NCBI GenBank assembly: GCA_002964805.2
Contig: PUDQ02000143.1
Coordinates: forward strand, 72,001 to 136,000
Origin: Trametes villosa
Lineage: Eukaryota > Basidiomycota > Agaricomycetes > Polyporales > Polyporaceae
DNA length: 64,000 nucleotides
Reading direction: 5' to 3'
Under the pieces are notes generated by a model. The model saw only the letters and a program-made list of their open reading frames with translations, had not been told where the DNA came from and ran no database searches. Below are positions 37,690 to 48,357 of this stretch, piece by piece; position 1 is the first letter of the stretch; each line of letters opens with the position of its first letter. The translations under genes were made by a program, and so were the position numbers.

Positions 37690-38530
37690 TCAGACATCGT
37701 CGCAATGGTTGTCCACGCCACTGGGACCTTCGCCCCGATTGTCTTCAGCTGCAGACCCCCCGTCCTTGCCCCCCAAGAAGGCATCAGCCTCCTTGTTGTT
37801 GATATCATTGATATGGGGCAGCCCGCCGGTGTGTGTTGGATCACCGTTCAAGTTGGACGGTGCAGTGTCGCTGTCGTCTTCGTTGTATTGCATGCGGCAA
37901 TCGTAGGTGCAGCGGTTCTTCAGGTATTGCTTGGCGAGCTCCTCAGTTGCCCAGTCACTGATGAAACAGTGAAGATACCGTTGTCGTTTGTGGGCCTATA
38001 AAAGACATCAGCAGCACAAAAGAAACAGTTGACTCGGAGCCAGAGGAGAGGAACTGCATACAACTCGGAATAACTTTGCGAGGAGATCCTTTGGCTGTCG
38101 CTGCCAGATAACGTGATGGTCTATACCGGCATTCCCAATGAGTGCATGAACAGTACACTGTAGGTATACACAATGTCAGAGATCCGAGCCCGAGTCGAGC
38201 AAGCGAACATGGACATCTGCTTACCTGGATAGACCGATAATGCCTTGGGTTGTCACCGAGGCACATCTCGTGCCGGATATTGAAGTCGTGCCCGGCGGAC
38301 CCTTGCAGTCGCGGAATGAGGACGTGTGGTCGGATCCCCGCGCGTGAGGGCTCGTTAGGTGCGCATCAACGCTCCCATTCCGGGAGTACTTTTACTGTGG
38401 CGGCGTGCGAGGAAATGGGCGAGATATCGCCCATTTACCAGTCCTGTAAGGGCAGATCAGTACTACATACCAGCGGGCTTGTACATCACCCAATCGCCAG
38501 GAACGTTCCACCGTTGTGTTTACCCTGAAA
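37690..38530 (-). pseudogene. Unidentified transposon-associated gene fragment
   Basis: Protein-like segments appear in order on the minus strand, separated by apparent short introns and frame changes: PGDWVMYKPAG, ISPISSHAATVKVLPEWE, LQGSAGHDFNIRHEMCLGDN, HALIGNAGIDHHVIWQRQPK, RYLHCFISDWATEELAKQYL, and a C-terminal MQYNEDDSDTAPS ending at 37690. I do not recognise the family. Position directly beside the Tnp2 transposase, on the opposite strand, suggests an accessory gene of the same CACTA-like element, but this is inference. Confidence 0.45.
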
Positions 38531-38673
38531 ATGCGAATAGAATGAGTATATTTACAGCCCAAACAGTTAGGAACTGAGCTATGTATGGAGGGGAGAGCAC
38601 CCCCCCTCCTGCCGACCTAAACAGGAAATAAGCGCCCACGCTCCGGGGCCACCGGGAAGGGAGGGAGGCCCGG

Positions 38674-38744
38674 GAGATAACAGATGTGGCTAATCAGGAG
38701 AGATAAGGCTGCTATCTCTCTAGATCAGCCACATCTGCTATCTC
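38674..38744. repeat. 71-bp palindrome upstream of the Tnp2 frame
   Basis: Outer arms of 18 bp (GAGATAACAGATGTGGCT against AGCCACATCTGCTATCTC, one mismatch) enclose a second stem formed by GAGAGATA and TATCTCTC. The surrounding 38580-38820 is GC-rich and unlike its neighbours, so it may be a small foldback insertion in the 5' part of the Tnp2 gene. Confidence 0.65.
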
Positions 38745-38823
38745 TGGGGAGATAGCAGGCCTCCTGGAGGCTGCCTACCCTATAAGGCAGGAGCCATCAC
38801 TGATCCCGGAAGCCCCGGGGGGT

Positions 38824-40910
38824 TCGCTTATAGCCGGTTATATTTGTATGACGTCCCACAGGACTTACCGGTTCCTGATGTATCAACTCTACACCAGATG
38901 GTGCTACCGCCCGAGCTTCGAGTTCTCCTTGAGCACGTCCTCTGTATCGGGGAGATCTGTGGGCCGAAGAAGCCAAAGGATTGGGACTTGTTCTTTTGGC
39001 CGGCACTCATGGAGCTACTTGCGCTCGCCCGGGGTGTCCGTGCGTTCGACGGTTTATTGCAGTCCCTGTTCCTCTTGCATGCCTACTTGGTTCTTGTCTT
39101 CGGGGATATGCCTGCCGTCGGCATGGTCATGCGCATGCTTGGACATAACACCATTTGCCCCTGCCGCACATGCTCAATCTCAGGGATCTGCATCCCTAAT
39201 AAACCCAAGGTCACGACACATTACACCCCTCTGAAGCGTCCTCTACCCCTCCCCTCGTATTCCCCCAACAACCTCCCGCTGCACACCCATACCACATTCA
39301 TCCAGGACGCCCACGCAATTCATGCTGCACCTACGCAAGCTGCCTGTGCTTGCCTGCGCACCAAGAGCGGCATCAAAGGTGTGCCTGTGCTATCTGCCCT
39401 CAGATCCATCTCCTTCCCTAACTCCTTTCCACACGACTTCATGCACCTCATGTTCAAAAACGTACTACCATCCTTGGTTCAGCTCTGGACAGGCAGCTAT
39501 AAGGACTTTTTGGGCTCTGACAACTTCAGCTTACCCCTGACGGTGTGGTCTGCTATCTCGGAAGCTGGCGCGGCCACTAAGGCTACCATACCTTCGGCCT
39601 TCGGTGCACCTGTACCAGACATGAAGGTGAACAATACTCCGATGACGGCGGAAACATGGAACCTCTGGGCTACTCTCCTTGCTCCTGTTCTTCTCCGCCG
39701 CTGCTTCACACGCGAGGTGTACTATCGCCACTTTGTCTCGCTCGCTCAGCTCATCAAGAAATGCCTGCATTTCGAGTACACGGACACTGACGTTACGGAG
39801 ATCGAGGATGGGTTCAGTGAATGGGTTACAGAATATGAAGGGTATGTTCTCTGTGTGTGTGGCCAACTATAAGGCCCGCAATATCCGAGTGAGACGACAC
39901 CATACTGACTGCTAGTCAACCAACTTCTAGGCTTTACTACCGGGACAATCTATCCCGGCTTGGGTGCTGTACATCTGTGATTCATGCGCTTCTGCACGTC
40001 GCACACGGAATACGTCAAGCCGGGCCTGTGTGGATCTACTGGGCTTTTCTTATGGAACACTACTGTGGGTGACTTCGACCGGCAATCAAGAGCCGACACT
40101 TCCCCTTCAACTCTCTTGATAACCAACTCGAGCTCAACGCTCTCCTCTCTCATGCACGTCTCTTGTACTCACTCGGGGATGGGCTCAACCTGGAGCTGCA
40201 GCGGCACACACACAAGCAGCTCAAGGATCATTGTTGTCAGTTGCTTTCTCCTTATGTGTATCTTCATTGTCGCTCATTGTACCACATGCACTAGATCCGA
40301 CATGCACTCTAATCCAGCCCATGCGCATGAGCGCTATCACCAGCGGTCAGCGGACTGCTATCGCGCGATCTCTGGTCGCATTCTTTGGCCTGACAGTTGC
40401 CCGAAGCTGCAAGGTTATCCCCAAGGTCATCGAGCACTGGGGTCGACTCAAAATAGCCAATGGCAGCGACATGATCCAAGCTCGCCAGCTGGTCAAGCAG
40501 CCTCAGGATGCTCGAGATGCTACCTACATCCGGGTGAGTGTTTTTATTGCACTAATATATTCTCGGTGGCATTCTGATAGACCCACGCGTGTGACTACAG
40601 TATCAACGGTATGTCGACCAAAACGCCCGCAGCCATCGCGCAGAGCCCAAGTTCGAGGTTTGCGACTTCTGGGGACAACTTCAGAACATCTTTGTTCTTC
40701 ACATCGATGTCGCGGGCGCGCGCGAACTCGGTCTCGAAGCCTCGCGCACACTTTTTCTCGTGGAAATCAGGACCTGTTGCGTTGACAGCATCGACGACCT
40801 GGGCAATTGATACTATCATGAGCCGCTCGGTGCAACAAAAGTGGTCGATCTGAACGCGATCCAGTGCGTTGTCGGGCACGTCTACAATCCGGCCGAGCTA
40901 GTCCAAATAT
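38824..40910 (+). pseudogene. Tnp2-family (CACTA/EnSpm) transposase, decayed
   Basis: Exon 1 (to 39841) reads without stops: PVPDVSTLHQMVLPPELRV, VFGDMPAVGMVMRMLGHN, CPCRTCSI, FPHDFMHLMFKNVLPSLVQLW and ATIPSAFGAPVPD, then RRCFTREVYYRHFVSL. This is the order in basidiomycete Tnp2 transposases (Transposase_21). After an intron (39842-39930) the frame continues LYYRDNLSRLGCCTSVIHAL and GPVWIYWAFLMEHYCG, then meets TGA at 40070-40072 where the family has Arg (CGA). C-terminal pieces ITSGQRTAIARSLVAFFGLT and VCDFWGQLQNIF follow further on. The N-terminus is missing or replaced by the palindromic sequence before it. The CPCRTC cysteines belong to a zinc-binding motif typical of the family. Confidence 0.8.
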
Positions 40911-41011
40911 TAAAAATCATATGTCATCAGAAAGCTATGGATGAGGAGAATCCAATGGTGTACAAATCATGAGGTAATAAATACTACAGCACCCATAAAT
41001 AGGGTAACAAA

Positions 41012-41260
41012 TGTCCATTAGTGCCACAATTCAGCCACTTTCAGCTTCCATAGCTCATATCTCAGTATAATGTGTACAAACCCCCCAGGTATTATATACC
41101 GTTGGATTCAGATTGTTGAACCCTATGCAATGGGCCATGCTATATGCTACGATGATAATAACAGGCAGCATAAATGCTCAAATTGTGCTCAAAATGACAG
41201 CACTGTATAGTATACCCAATTTCAGCATGATACTATGGTGTAGTCAATAAAATGCCGGCT
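41012..41260 (+). repeat. Dispersed repeat R2, copy 1
   Basis: Begins near CATTAGTGCCACAATTCAGCC and includes AACCCCCCAGGTATTATATA and CCATTGGATTCAG-like words. Related copies lie at 41573-41800, 52548-52800 and 53860-54010. Non-coding. Confidence 0.65.
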
Positions 41261-41367
41261 GTGGTGTGCTAAGAAAACAAATGCTGAGCTGTTACATCTT
41301 GTTGAATGCATTACATGAAGAGGAAAGGAGGGACATTAATCTCAGCTGTGGCTGAAAACAGACAAAG

Positions 41368-41420
41368 CCAAAGCTGATGGCAGGGAATGCGGAATCTGTG
41401 TTCCCTGCCATCAGCTTTGG
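41368..41420. repeat. Foldback hairpin H3
   Basis: Arms CCAAAGCTGATGGCAGGGAA and TTCCCTGCCATCAGCTTTGG pair perfectly over 20 bp around a GGAATC-type centre. Left flank CAGCTGTGGCTGAAAACA and right flank TCATGTTTGGCTC match the other hairpins. Confidence 0.8.
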
Positions 41421-41572
41421 TCATGTTTGGCTCATAAAATAAAACCCTTTGTATCTCAGGCTCAGGTAGTCCAAATGAGATGGAACAAGTGTTGGCAGGA
41501 AACTATTCATGAGTGGGATCACACTGTGTAGAAAGTAAGGTGTAATGTTCACTATAACACTCTAACAGTGCT

Positions 41573-41800
41573 GCAATTCCCCATTAGTGCCACATTTCAG
41601 CCACATCCAGTTTCTCTGGCTTACATCTTAGTACTTCATGCACAACCCCCCAGAGTATTATATATCATTGAATTCAGTTTTCTGATGCCTACCCAGTGGA
41701 GTAGATCATATGCCCTGAACATGACCATAGATGGCATAAATCAGGGAACACTGCTAAAAATTTGCAGTGATATAAAATCACCCAGTTCTATACAAATATA
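41573..41800 (+). repeat. Dispersed repeat R2, copy 2
   Basis: Same order of words as copy 1: CAATTCCCCATTAGTGCCAC, CAACCCCCCAGAGTATTATA and a TTGAATTCAG block. Only about 300 bp separate it from copy 1 and hairpin H3. Confidence 0.6.
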
Positions 41801-42234
41801 GTAGTCTTGCTGACCCCTTCTAGCATCACAGATTAGTTCAATGAATGTGGTGCATTATAATGTGGGGGTATGCCCATGAAATTGAGAGCTAACTACAATC
41901 AATCTGCAAAGCGCCTAGCATGGCTCTGCACATGAATGGTGTCACATGACATCTTAGATAAGCATGTTCAACTTGCACATTCGTGTGCTCCTCTCTCTTA
42001 CCTCTTCCCACCACCACTGCCCTCATGAAACTGCCCCATACCATCTTATTCTCACTGTTGTATATCAGCCTTCTGGCTCAGTGCCAATGGTTGATGTACT
42101 ATAGCACTATCACACCTATTGGCCTAAGCACAGTGCTGGAGCTCCATGATAGCTGTCCACAGGTCTCCCTATCCCAAGGTGTGTGTATTCTCATCTCCAC
42201 CGCTAGTGACTGCTGCTGATAATGAGGAAAAGGT
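41801..42234. other. AT-rich stretch without recognised features
   Basis: Nothing coding or repeated was recognised here. Confidence 0.35.
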
Positions 42235-42312
42235 CTGATGGGCAGCCCCTCTAGCAGGGGCCCAACCTTATGGTTGCCTAAAGTCCTGGTACCACATTGT
42301 GGTGAGGTTTGC

Positions 42313-42457
42313 GGGGGCACCTCCATGACAAGCCCCCGTGATAAACATGAGGTTTTTTGGGGCACCCCCATGACAAGCCCCCTAAGTTACAAAGAAAGTC
42401 AGATATATAAGCAGGAGGTTCTTGGAAGTTGGGGGCACCTCCAGAACAAGCCCCCTA
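42313..42457. repeat. Three irregular copies of a GC-rich ~25-bp unit
   Basis: GGGGGCACCTCCATGACAAG followed by C-runs occurs three times with small changes and unequal spacing. Each unit can form a small hairpin because G-run and C-run pair. Confidence 0.55.
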
Positions 42458-42950
42458 AGTACAAGTCAGCTTTGCAGTCGAGATGTAGCTATGTGCTATA
42501 AGCCAGAGTTCAAATCAGCCCAGACATTGGCTAGGCTAGTGAGGGTTATGTCTCAGCGCGGTAATTACCTTCAACATGATTTCCGTGTCATACTGCATAA
42601 ATGCTTGGCCCACCATGCCCTGTCTGGCTTGACCAAGAAATACTGCTTATCCGTGCAACAGACACCTTTATGGGATATGTTGAAGAGAGGTGCAGCTGCA
42701 CATAAGGGCAGATCTGCTAATGCGTGGCTATCTACTGAGCTCAATAACTTTGTCTGCAGGAACACCCAAATTGTGGCACTAATGGGCATTTTTGCCCTAA
42801 TTATGAGTGCTAGAGTGGTTATGACATCCAAATATGTACACCATTGGATTCTAGTCACTTGTAGCTTTCTGTTGACATATGATTCATGATACTTGGACCA
42901 TTCAATGACCCAAAATGAAGGCATTTGTGTTGGGATCCAAACATGTAGTA

Positions 42951-43001
42951 CAAAGCTGATGGCAGGGAACACAGAATCTGTGTTCCCTGCCATCAGCTTT
43001 G
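42951..43001. repeat. Foldback hairpin H4
   Basis: CAAAGCTGATGGCAGGGAAC ... GTTCCCTGCCATCAGCTTTG with centre ACAGAATCTGT, essentially a perfect 51-bp palindrome. It lies in reverse orientation within its repeat compared with H1-H3, since the right-hand flank TGTTCTCAGCCACAGC is the reversed left flank of the others. Confidence 0.8.
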
Positions 43002-43204
43002 GTTGTGTTTGTTCTCAGCCACAGCACACATTATTGCCCCCTCCTCCAATTCACTTAGCCATTGCTCCTCCAGTTCAGGCTTCAATGGCATGTGTGATAT
43101 ACTCTCAGGAAGGTGCTCTTGAGCTCTACAACATGGGCTATTTACATGTATCGATGTCCCTAATCTCTGCTGTAATGCTTTATTATATTTTATGAAAGGA
43201 TGTG

Positions 43205-43620
43205 AATTATTTATCAACTCTGTACCCCTGTGTACAGTCAATTTGAACTGATCACTATCATCCCATTAGACCCTAATTAAGTCTGGAAAGTATCTAGGGG
43301 TGTATTTGTGATACACCCACTCCTTCATTCCTTGGAACCATTAATGTCTTACTCACACAAGCAAAAAAACACCAGTCAATTGCTGTTCATACAGTAGTCT
43401 CCTTAGCAAATGGTGTATATCTTTGCACTATAATACACTTGTGGTCAAGGGTTACCTGATGTGATAGTTTCTGTAGGCCTATTTGCCCTGGTTGCCGTGC
43501 AATAACAGTTTTTCTACTATTTGAAGCAGGGCTCATGGAGCCTCTTCTGCCTGCAAAATAAGCGCCCATAACATAAAACTTGGCTATGGTGCAGGGCACC
43601 TAGTCACCACAGCTTTTGTA
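43205..43620 (-). repeat. Dispersed repeat R1, reversed copy
   Basis: Reverse complement of the R1 family (TGTACAGTCAATTTGAACTG, AGTCTCCTTAGCAAATGGTG). Confidence 0.65.
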
Positions 43621-43925
43621 TAAGGCTATCAGACCCTTCAATAGCCAAATTCTTATTGCTTTGATCAATCAACTCTTTTTTAACGTAGGAACAAATCTAC
43701 CCAAGTGATTTTTCTAATTCTCAGAACTGACAGAGTTATCATTTTTTGGGTCTGCCAATTTTGCCAGGGATGGGAACAACCTTCCCAATATGGAAGGTGT
43801 CTACCATATATGGTATTTAGGTGTGTGCTTACTCAATAGACATTAGCTGACTCGCCATGCTTTCAACCTCTAACGGCGGAATTGAACACTTACGAGTCTC
43901 ATGTATGTTCCCTGTGCTTTGGTCA

Positions 43926-44625
43926 TGTTACACCCCGTGCAACATCTGACACCTGTGGACTCAACTCCACTTTACTCTGCTTTTACTCTGCTTTTGGTCT
44001 GTCAAGTCCGCACTTATCAGACTTAACTCTGCTTACTTCACACTTATCACACTGAACTCCGCTTGTCCGGCTTTTGGAGCTTTTCTGCTTATGTTCTGAT
44101 TAGAACAATAGTCTTATTGTCTTTTCCGCCTTCCGACCTTATTCCGCTTTCTACCTTCCTTATTAGTCCGCTCTTATTGTTGTGGCACAACAATTAGCTC
44201 ATAGTCCATATATACATAGCTGGTATGTTGTAGCTACTCAGTTTGGATATCTCATTACCCATCCCATTTACCCCTTCATCTACACACTTGCCCTACTTCC
44301 TTTTGCTTCCTCCGCTCGTTGGTAGCTCTGACCTTCATAGTCTGGTAAGTTCAACATTCTGGCATCGGACCTTTGGACATCAGACCGGTCCACCTCCGAA
44401 ATCTGAGGACATGTGGCAAAGGTCTCTGGCGTTGCTAATAGCTTTGCTGAAGTCCTCTCTTGTGTGGGCCTCCATTTGGACCTCTGCTCTGCTACGTCTG
44501 ACAAGTCTGGCCTCCGAAGCCCCAGGTCCGCTTTTCCATGCTTGGAGTTTGGAGCTCCGCTTTTTCACGCTTTGGAGCTGTCAACTCTGATTAATTCTGG
44601 ACTTAAAGCCCGCATAGCCCTAACA
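43926..44625 (+). mobile_element. Solo LTR, family B
   Basis: 700 bp from TGTTACACCC to CCCTAACA. It is a reverse-complement relative of 53054-53787. Flanking pentamers GGTCA and GGCCA differ at one base, consistent with an aged 5-bp target duplication. No internal retrotransposon genes adjoin it. It lies just before an apparent splice acceptor of the gene fragment at 44640. Confidence 0.75.
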
Positions 44626-44639
44626 GGCCACTCCTCTTA

Positions 44640-46017
44640 CTTATATTACAGGATGCTGCCCATAGCGACCTCATCGAGCTGATAGGTGCCATCGAAAAGA
44701 CTCGCCACAGTCAAGGCTGCAAAGGCACATTTGTGCTGCCTGATCCGTTGCAGCCAGGCGAACCGGTGTGGAAGGTGCCCAACGGGTCATGTTCGTTCAA
44801 CCCTGAGTGGTTGCTTGATGCCGATGTGGGCGTGAACGTGGAGTTGGTAAACACTGTAACAAACCTGGTGCTTGCTGAGTCTAGTCAGTATGTCTTAGCG
44901 GCTGCATCACGCGGATAACCTGGGCTCATTGCATATTTAGATGCGCATGATCTGCCTGCGCATGTCGTGCAGCACACTGGTTTTGTAAAGCATGCTGTCA
45001 GCACATACTTCACTACCCTCAAATATCAGTATTTGGAGGATCATGATGATGATGCTGGAAGAAGTGTCAGAAGCGAATGCACACAAACAAGCATTACTCA
45101 CGGCGTCAATGGGCGAGTGTGCACCACACTCTTCGGTTATGACTGCCTGCCTATGCTCCTCGCGGCCATGTATAAGGCAGTCAAGCCACGTAACGGCCCA
45201 AAAGCTTTGCGTTGGGCATTTGGGAACACAGATACTCTGGGCCTTGAGGAGCTCATCATTACTCCTTGGCAGAGTGATGAGTGCAGCTCCGAAGGCGAGT
45301 CTGCCACCCCAGGTGTCCGTGAGCGGTGTTGCATCACAGCAGGTGCTGATAATTGATCCCTAGAGATTTGTCCACATACATGGTGTTTACAGAAGGTGCG
45401 TGCTGATCTTCTGCTTATATGAACATATTTGCTGATGCATTAGTACGGAGCAGCTCATGATGCTCTACATTGTACATGCCATGTTTGCGCGGTTTGTGTG
45501 CCACTGCGAGGACATTGATGATGTCACCACCACGGTTGACAACACGGCCATCAACCCGTCTTCAGAGGCAGCAAAGGTCGCGCATGCAGAGTACCTAGCC
45601 AAGGTCATCGAGTTCACCAAGGACTGGCAAAGCGTGTACTTCAACAGCTGACTGCAAGTTGAACACTTCCGGGGATCCCACCAGAACGGTTGAACTAACA
45701 AGCCCAAGGACACCAAGGACAACAACCACTGGTACAAAGAGTGCATGAGCGAGAAATGGGCGGCGAAGAGCCCTGAAAACACTCGCCTTTACGACAAACA
45801 CACTGTCATGCCTGGAATACTTCACCATCTTCGGCTTGTACATCCTGGAGACTCTCATCCCCCAGTGAAGCATGCGTGGCTAGAGACGTTGGATGACGAC
45901 ACCGAGTCTAAGGAGGAGGAGGACATTAAGGATGTCGAGGAGACCTCTTCCAGCACAGTCATGGTGGACAAGTCGAGCAGGACGCTGCCACAGAGGCTGG
46001 GATGTGTGGGTGCCTGA
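44640..46017 (+). pseudogene. Transposon-associated hypothetical gene fragment
   Basis: Begins after an AG acceptor with HSDLIELIGAIEKTRHSQG and FVLPDPLQPGEPVWKVPNGS, then FNPEWLLDADVGVNVELVNT. Later pieces, in shifting frames, are HAVSTYFTTLKYQYLEDHDD, LEELIITPWQSDECSSEGE, KDWQSVYFNS, LEYFTIFGLYILETLIPQ and an acidic tail ending VWVPEEGQE. The frame is broken repeatedly. Order and character resemble mushroom transposon-associated hypothetical proteins, possibly the downstream part of the type of gene seen at 30348-32800. No function can be named. Confidence 0.45.
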
Positions 46018-46189
46018 AGAAGGTCAGGAGTAGTGCAGCGAATGCGCGGTTTTGCTCGTACAACCTGTACATTATGCCACTTGAGGGGGCGTAGGTTAAC
46101 ATAGTGTGGTGTTGTATACTATTGTTATCCTCTTTTCAAGGTATAAGCAAAGTGTATGCCCCTCATGGAAGCATTGTCAGCACCCTCAG

Positions 46190-46530
46190 ACCTCTACTGC
46201 TTTGGATAGTGGTTGGCAGAGTGATTGCCCATGCTGTGCCACCTAGGGTTACACAGGTGTCCAGTGGTAAGCATTAGAGCAAAGTTAGCACAACTGTCAA
46301 AGTGGCTGTGTGGGTGATCTAGCCTCTAACCCTAAAGTTTCTAATGGGTTGTAACCCTAACCCCAAGTTTGTATGTGGAAGTTGTTTGTGGCGCTAATTT
46401 CAGATTTAATGATCTGTTAGCTGAGATTGAAAATATTTCCCCACGAGGTCGACTTGGTGTCACACATTTTGGCTGGGAGCTTACCCCATAAGAAACAATT
46501 TCTTTGTTCCTCATCAATCATAACAACGGT
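46190..46530 (+). repeat. Inverted-repeat partner of 50650-51000
   Basis: About 340 bp matching the reverse complement of 50650-51000 (TGCTGTGCCACCTAGGGTTA, GCTGAGATTGAAAATATTT, TTTTGGCTGGGAGCT). Both copies end at TTCCTCATCAATC. They contain AACCCTAACCC runs. Confidence 0.7.
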
Positions 46531-46869
46531 TGAATATAAGGGCTTGTTCTGTATATCAGATAATCCAACACTACTCACGCTCGCTCGCTTGTCCTAGTCA
46601 TACGTTGCTTGTACAAGTTGATTGCTCGCAAGGCCAAGTTGATGCCCCACCAGGCCAAATCCGTGCTGCACCGGTGCGTGATGTACCCTGGGTGCGCGAT
46701 GTACCCTGATCAGATAGAGTTTTATAGCAGCTTACTAATGATATATGACACATGCATTTTAGATACAGATTGGAGGAGGTATGGATGGAAAGGTGGCTAT
46801 GATGTCTTTTACCGGGCACTTACAAGCAGTGTTTTGCTGATAATCTGACTTTTGCTAGCCAATGTTACC

Positions 46870-47350
46870 TTTTTATACTACCATGTGATAGCCATCAAAA
46901 ATGCCTTCCTAACGGTATACTGTGCTTGTGTTTTAGATTAGAACTGGGCACACGGTGACCAAAACACTGCCAAAAAGTGGCCAGATTTTGCCTTTTGGGT
47001 CCTTATTTTGCTGGTTAAAGTGGCTCCAGGAGGTTTGCTTCAAATTGTGATAAAAATGCTTTAGCACAGAGGGTAGCGGGCATAGAACTGTGGAAACAAT
47101 CACATCAGATAGCCCTTGATCATAAGTGTATTATAGAGCAAAGATATACACCATTTGGTAAGGAGACTACTGTGTAAACAGTAGTTTAGTAGTTTTTTTG
47201 CTTGTGCAAATAAGACATTGATGGTTAACTGGACAGAGGGGTCCTTGTAGCACAACTATACCCCTGGACACTTTCCAGACCTAAGTAGGGTCTAATGAGA
47301 CCATAATGATCAGTTCAAATTGACTGTACATTGTTGTATAGGCTAAATAA
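46870..47350 (+). repeat. Dispersed repeat R1, copy 2
   Basis: R1 blocks in the same orientation as 36430-37070 (GCAAAGATATACACCATTTG, AAGGAGACTACTGTGTAAAC). It ends directly before the gypsy LTR. Confidence 0.65.
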
Positions 47351-47359
47351 GAAAATCAT

Positions 47360-47682
47360 TGTAACAGCCGGTGGGCAAGCAGGCAAGCAGAGCGGGCACA
47401 GAGGGCAAGTGAGGTGAATTGCCAGCGGTGAATGGTGTTGGTCAGACGGAGAGTTACAAGACGGGCGCAAGGCGGGTAGCTACGGAGTCCAGGAGCGTAC
47501 GGAAGGGTGAGCTGCATGGCTCCTGATGGTGGCTGAGGAGTGAGGAGCGGACAAGCAATATAAAGTACAGAAAAGGAAAGTGTAGGTAAATCTAATCTAA
47601 TTGGAGCCGTTACTATCAAAAGTGACCATGGCCTGAAGGCCCAAACCCGAGGACTGGTGTAACGCGCGAGCGCGCCGTTACA
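47360..47682 (-). mobile_element. 3' LTR of a Ty3/gypsy element (minus strand)
   Basis: 323 bp bounded by TGTAACAGCC and CCGTTACA. On the minus strand it is preceded by the purine-rich tract CCCTTGAGGAGGAGGTAG at 47683-47700, which fits a polypurine tract primer for plus-strand synthesis. The pol remnant to the right is on the same strand. Confidence 0.7.
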
Positions 47683-47689
47683 CTACCTC

Positions 47690-48357
47690 CTCCTCAAGGG
47701 AGGGCGTGACACATGCAAGCACGATCCCCAGCTAGCGGCTGCCTGCCTCGAGACTCAACACGTGTGGCGTGACACTGCTTGTGCGGTACCCGGCTGAAGG
47801 CCAGCGTCACCGCATACAACAGTGTGCGACCTCATTGCGACACATGTGCAATCGTGGTCTCAACACCTGGGCATCACACGTTGGGACGAGGCGGCGGACA
47901 AGACACACACTCTGAGCAGAGCGTGGTTTGTGTTGGTGGCGTGTCTTACACGCGAGGGTCTTCACGGATGGGTGGCAGAGAGTGTGGGCGCGGAGCAGAG
48001 TGCGGGACGACAGATGTGGCGGGGTGCAACAAGGGGGCGACGGGTGGAGTGGACAAGGCGGGCTGCGAAGAAGTAGAAGTAGAATTATCAAAATGGAATG
48101 AGCGGTAGAGTTGAATAAAGCGTGCGGGGGACAAGGAGCTCGAGGGTGTTGGTGATGGAAGCGCTCAAGGAGCTTGTTGGAGGTGGTAGGGAAATCGGAA
48201 AGGGGTATCCAGGTGTTCTCGTCCTCAGAGAGACCCTGCCAGCTTACGAGGTACTCGTAACACTGGCTGAGTTTCTGAGAGTTGAGGATTGCCTTGATGG
48301 TGAGCAGGGTAGAGTTGGAGACGTCGAGGCTGAAGGGAACGGGTTCAGAGGGACTTG
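47690..48357 (-). pseudogene. C-terminal end of gypsy pol with chromodomain
   Basis: On the minus strand the frame reads LTIKAILNSQKLSQCYEYLV, then SWQGLSEDENTWIPLSDF and LLERFHHQHP, a chromodomain as found after the integrase in chromoviral Ty3/gypsy elements, where it targets integration to modified histones. The segment ends in low-complexity Pro/Leu sequence before the polypurine tract. A hAT-type insertion (48358-50051) separates it from the integrase part at 50052-50640. Confidence 0.75.

Noticed and set aside
42313..42457. Possible CRISPR-like spaced repeats
   Set aside because: Three irregular copies with unequal spacing in a eukaryotic genome; a minisatellite-like decay product.
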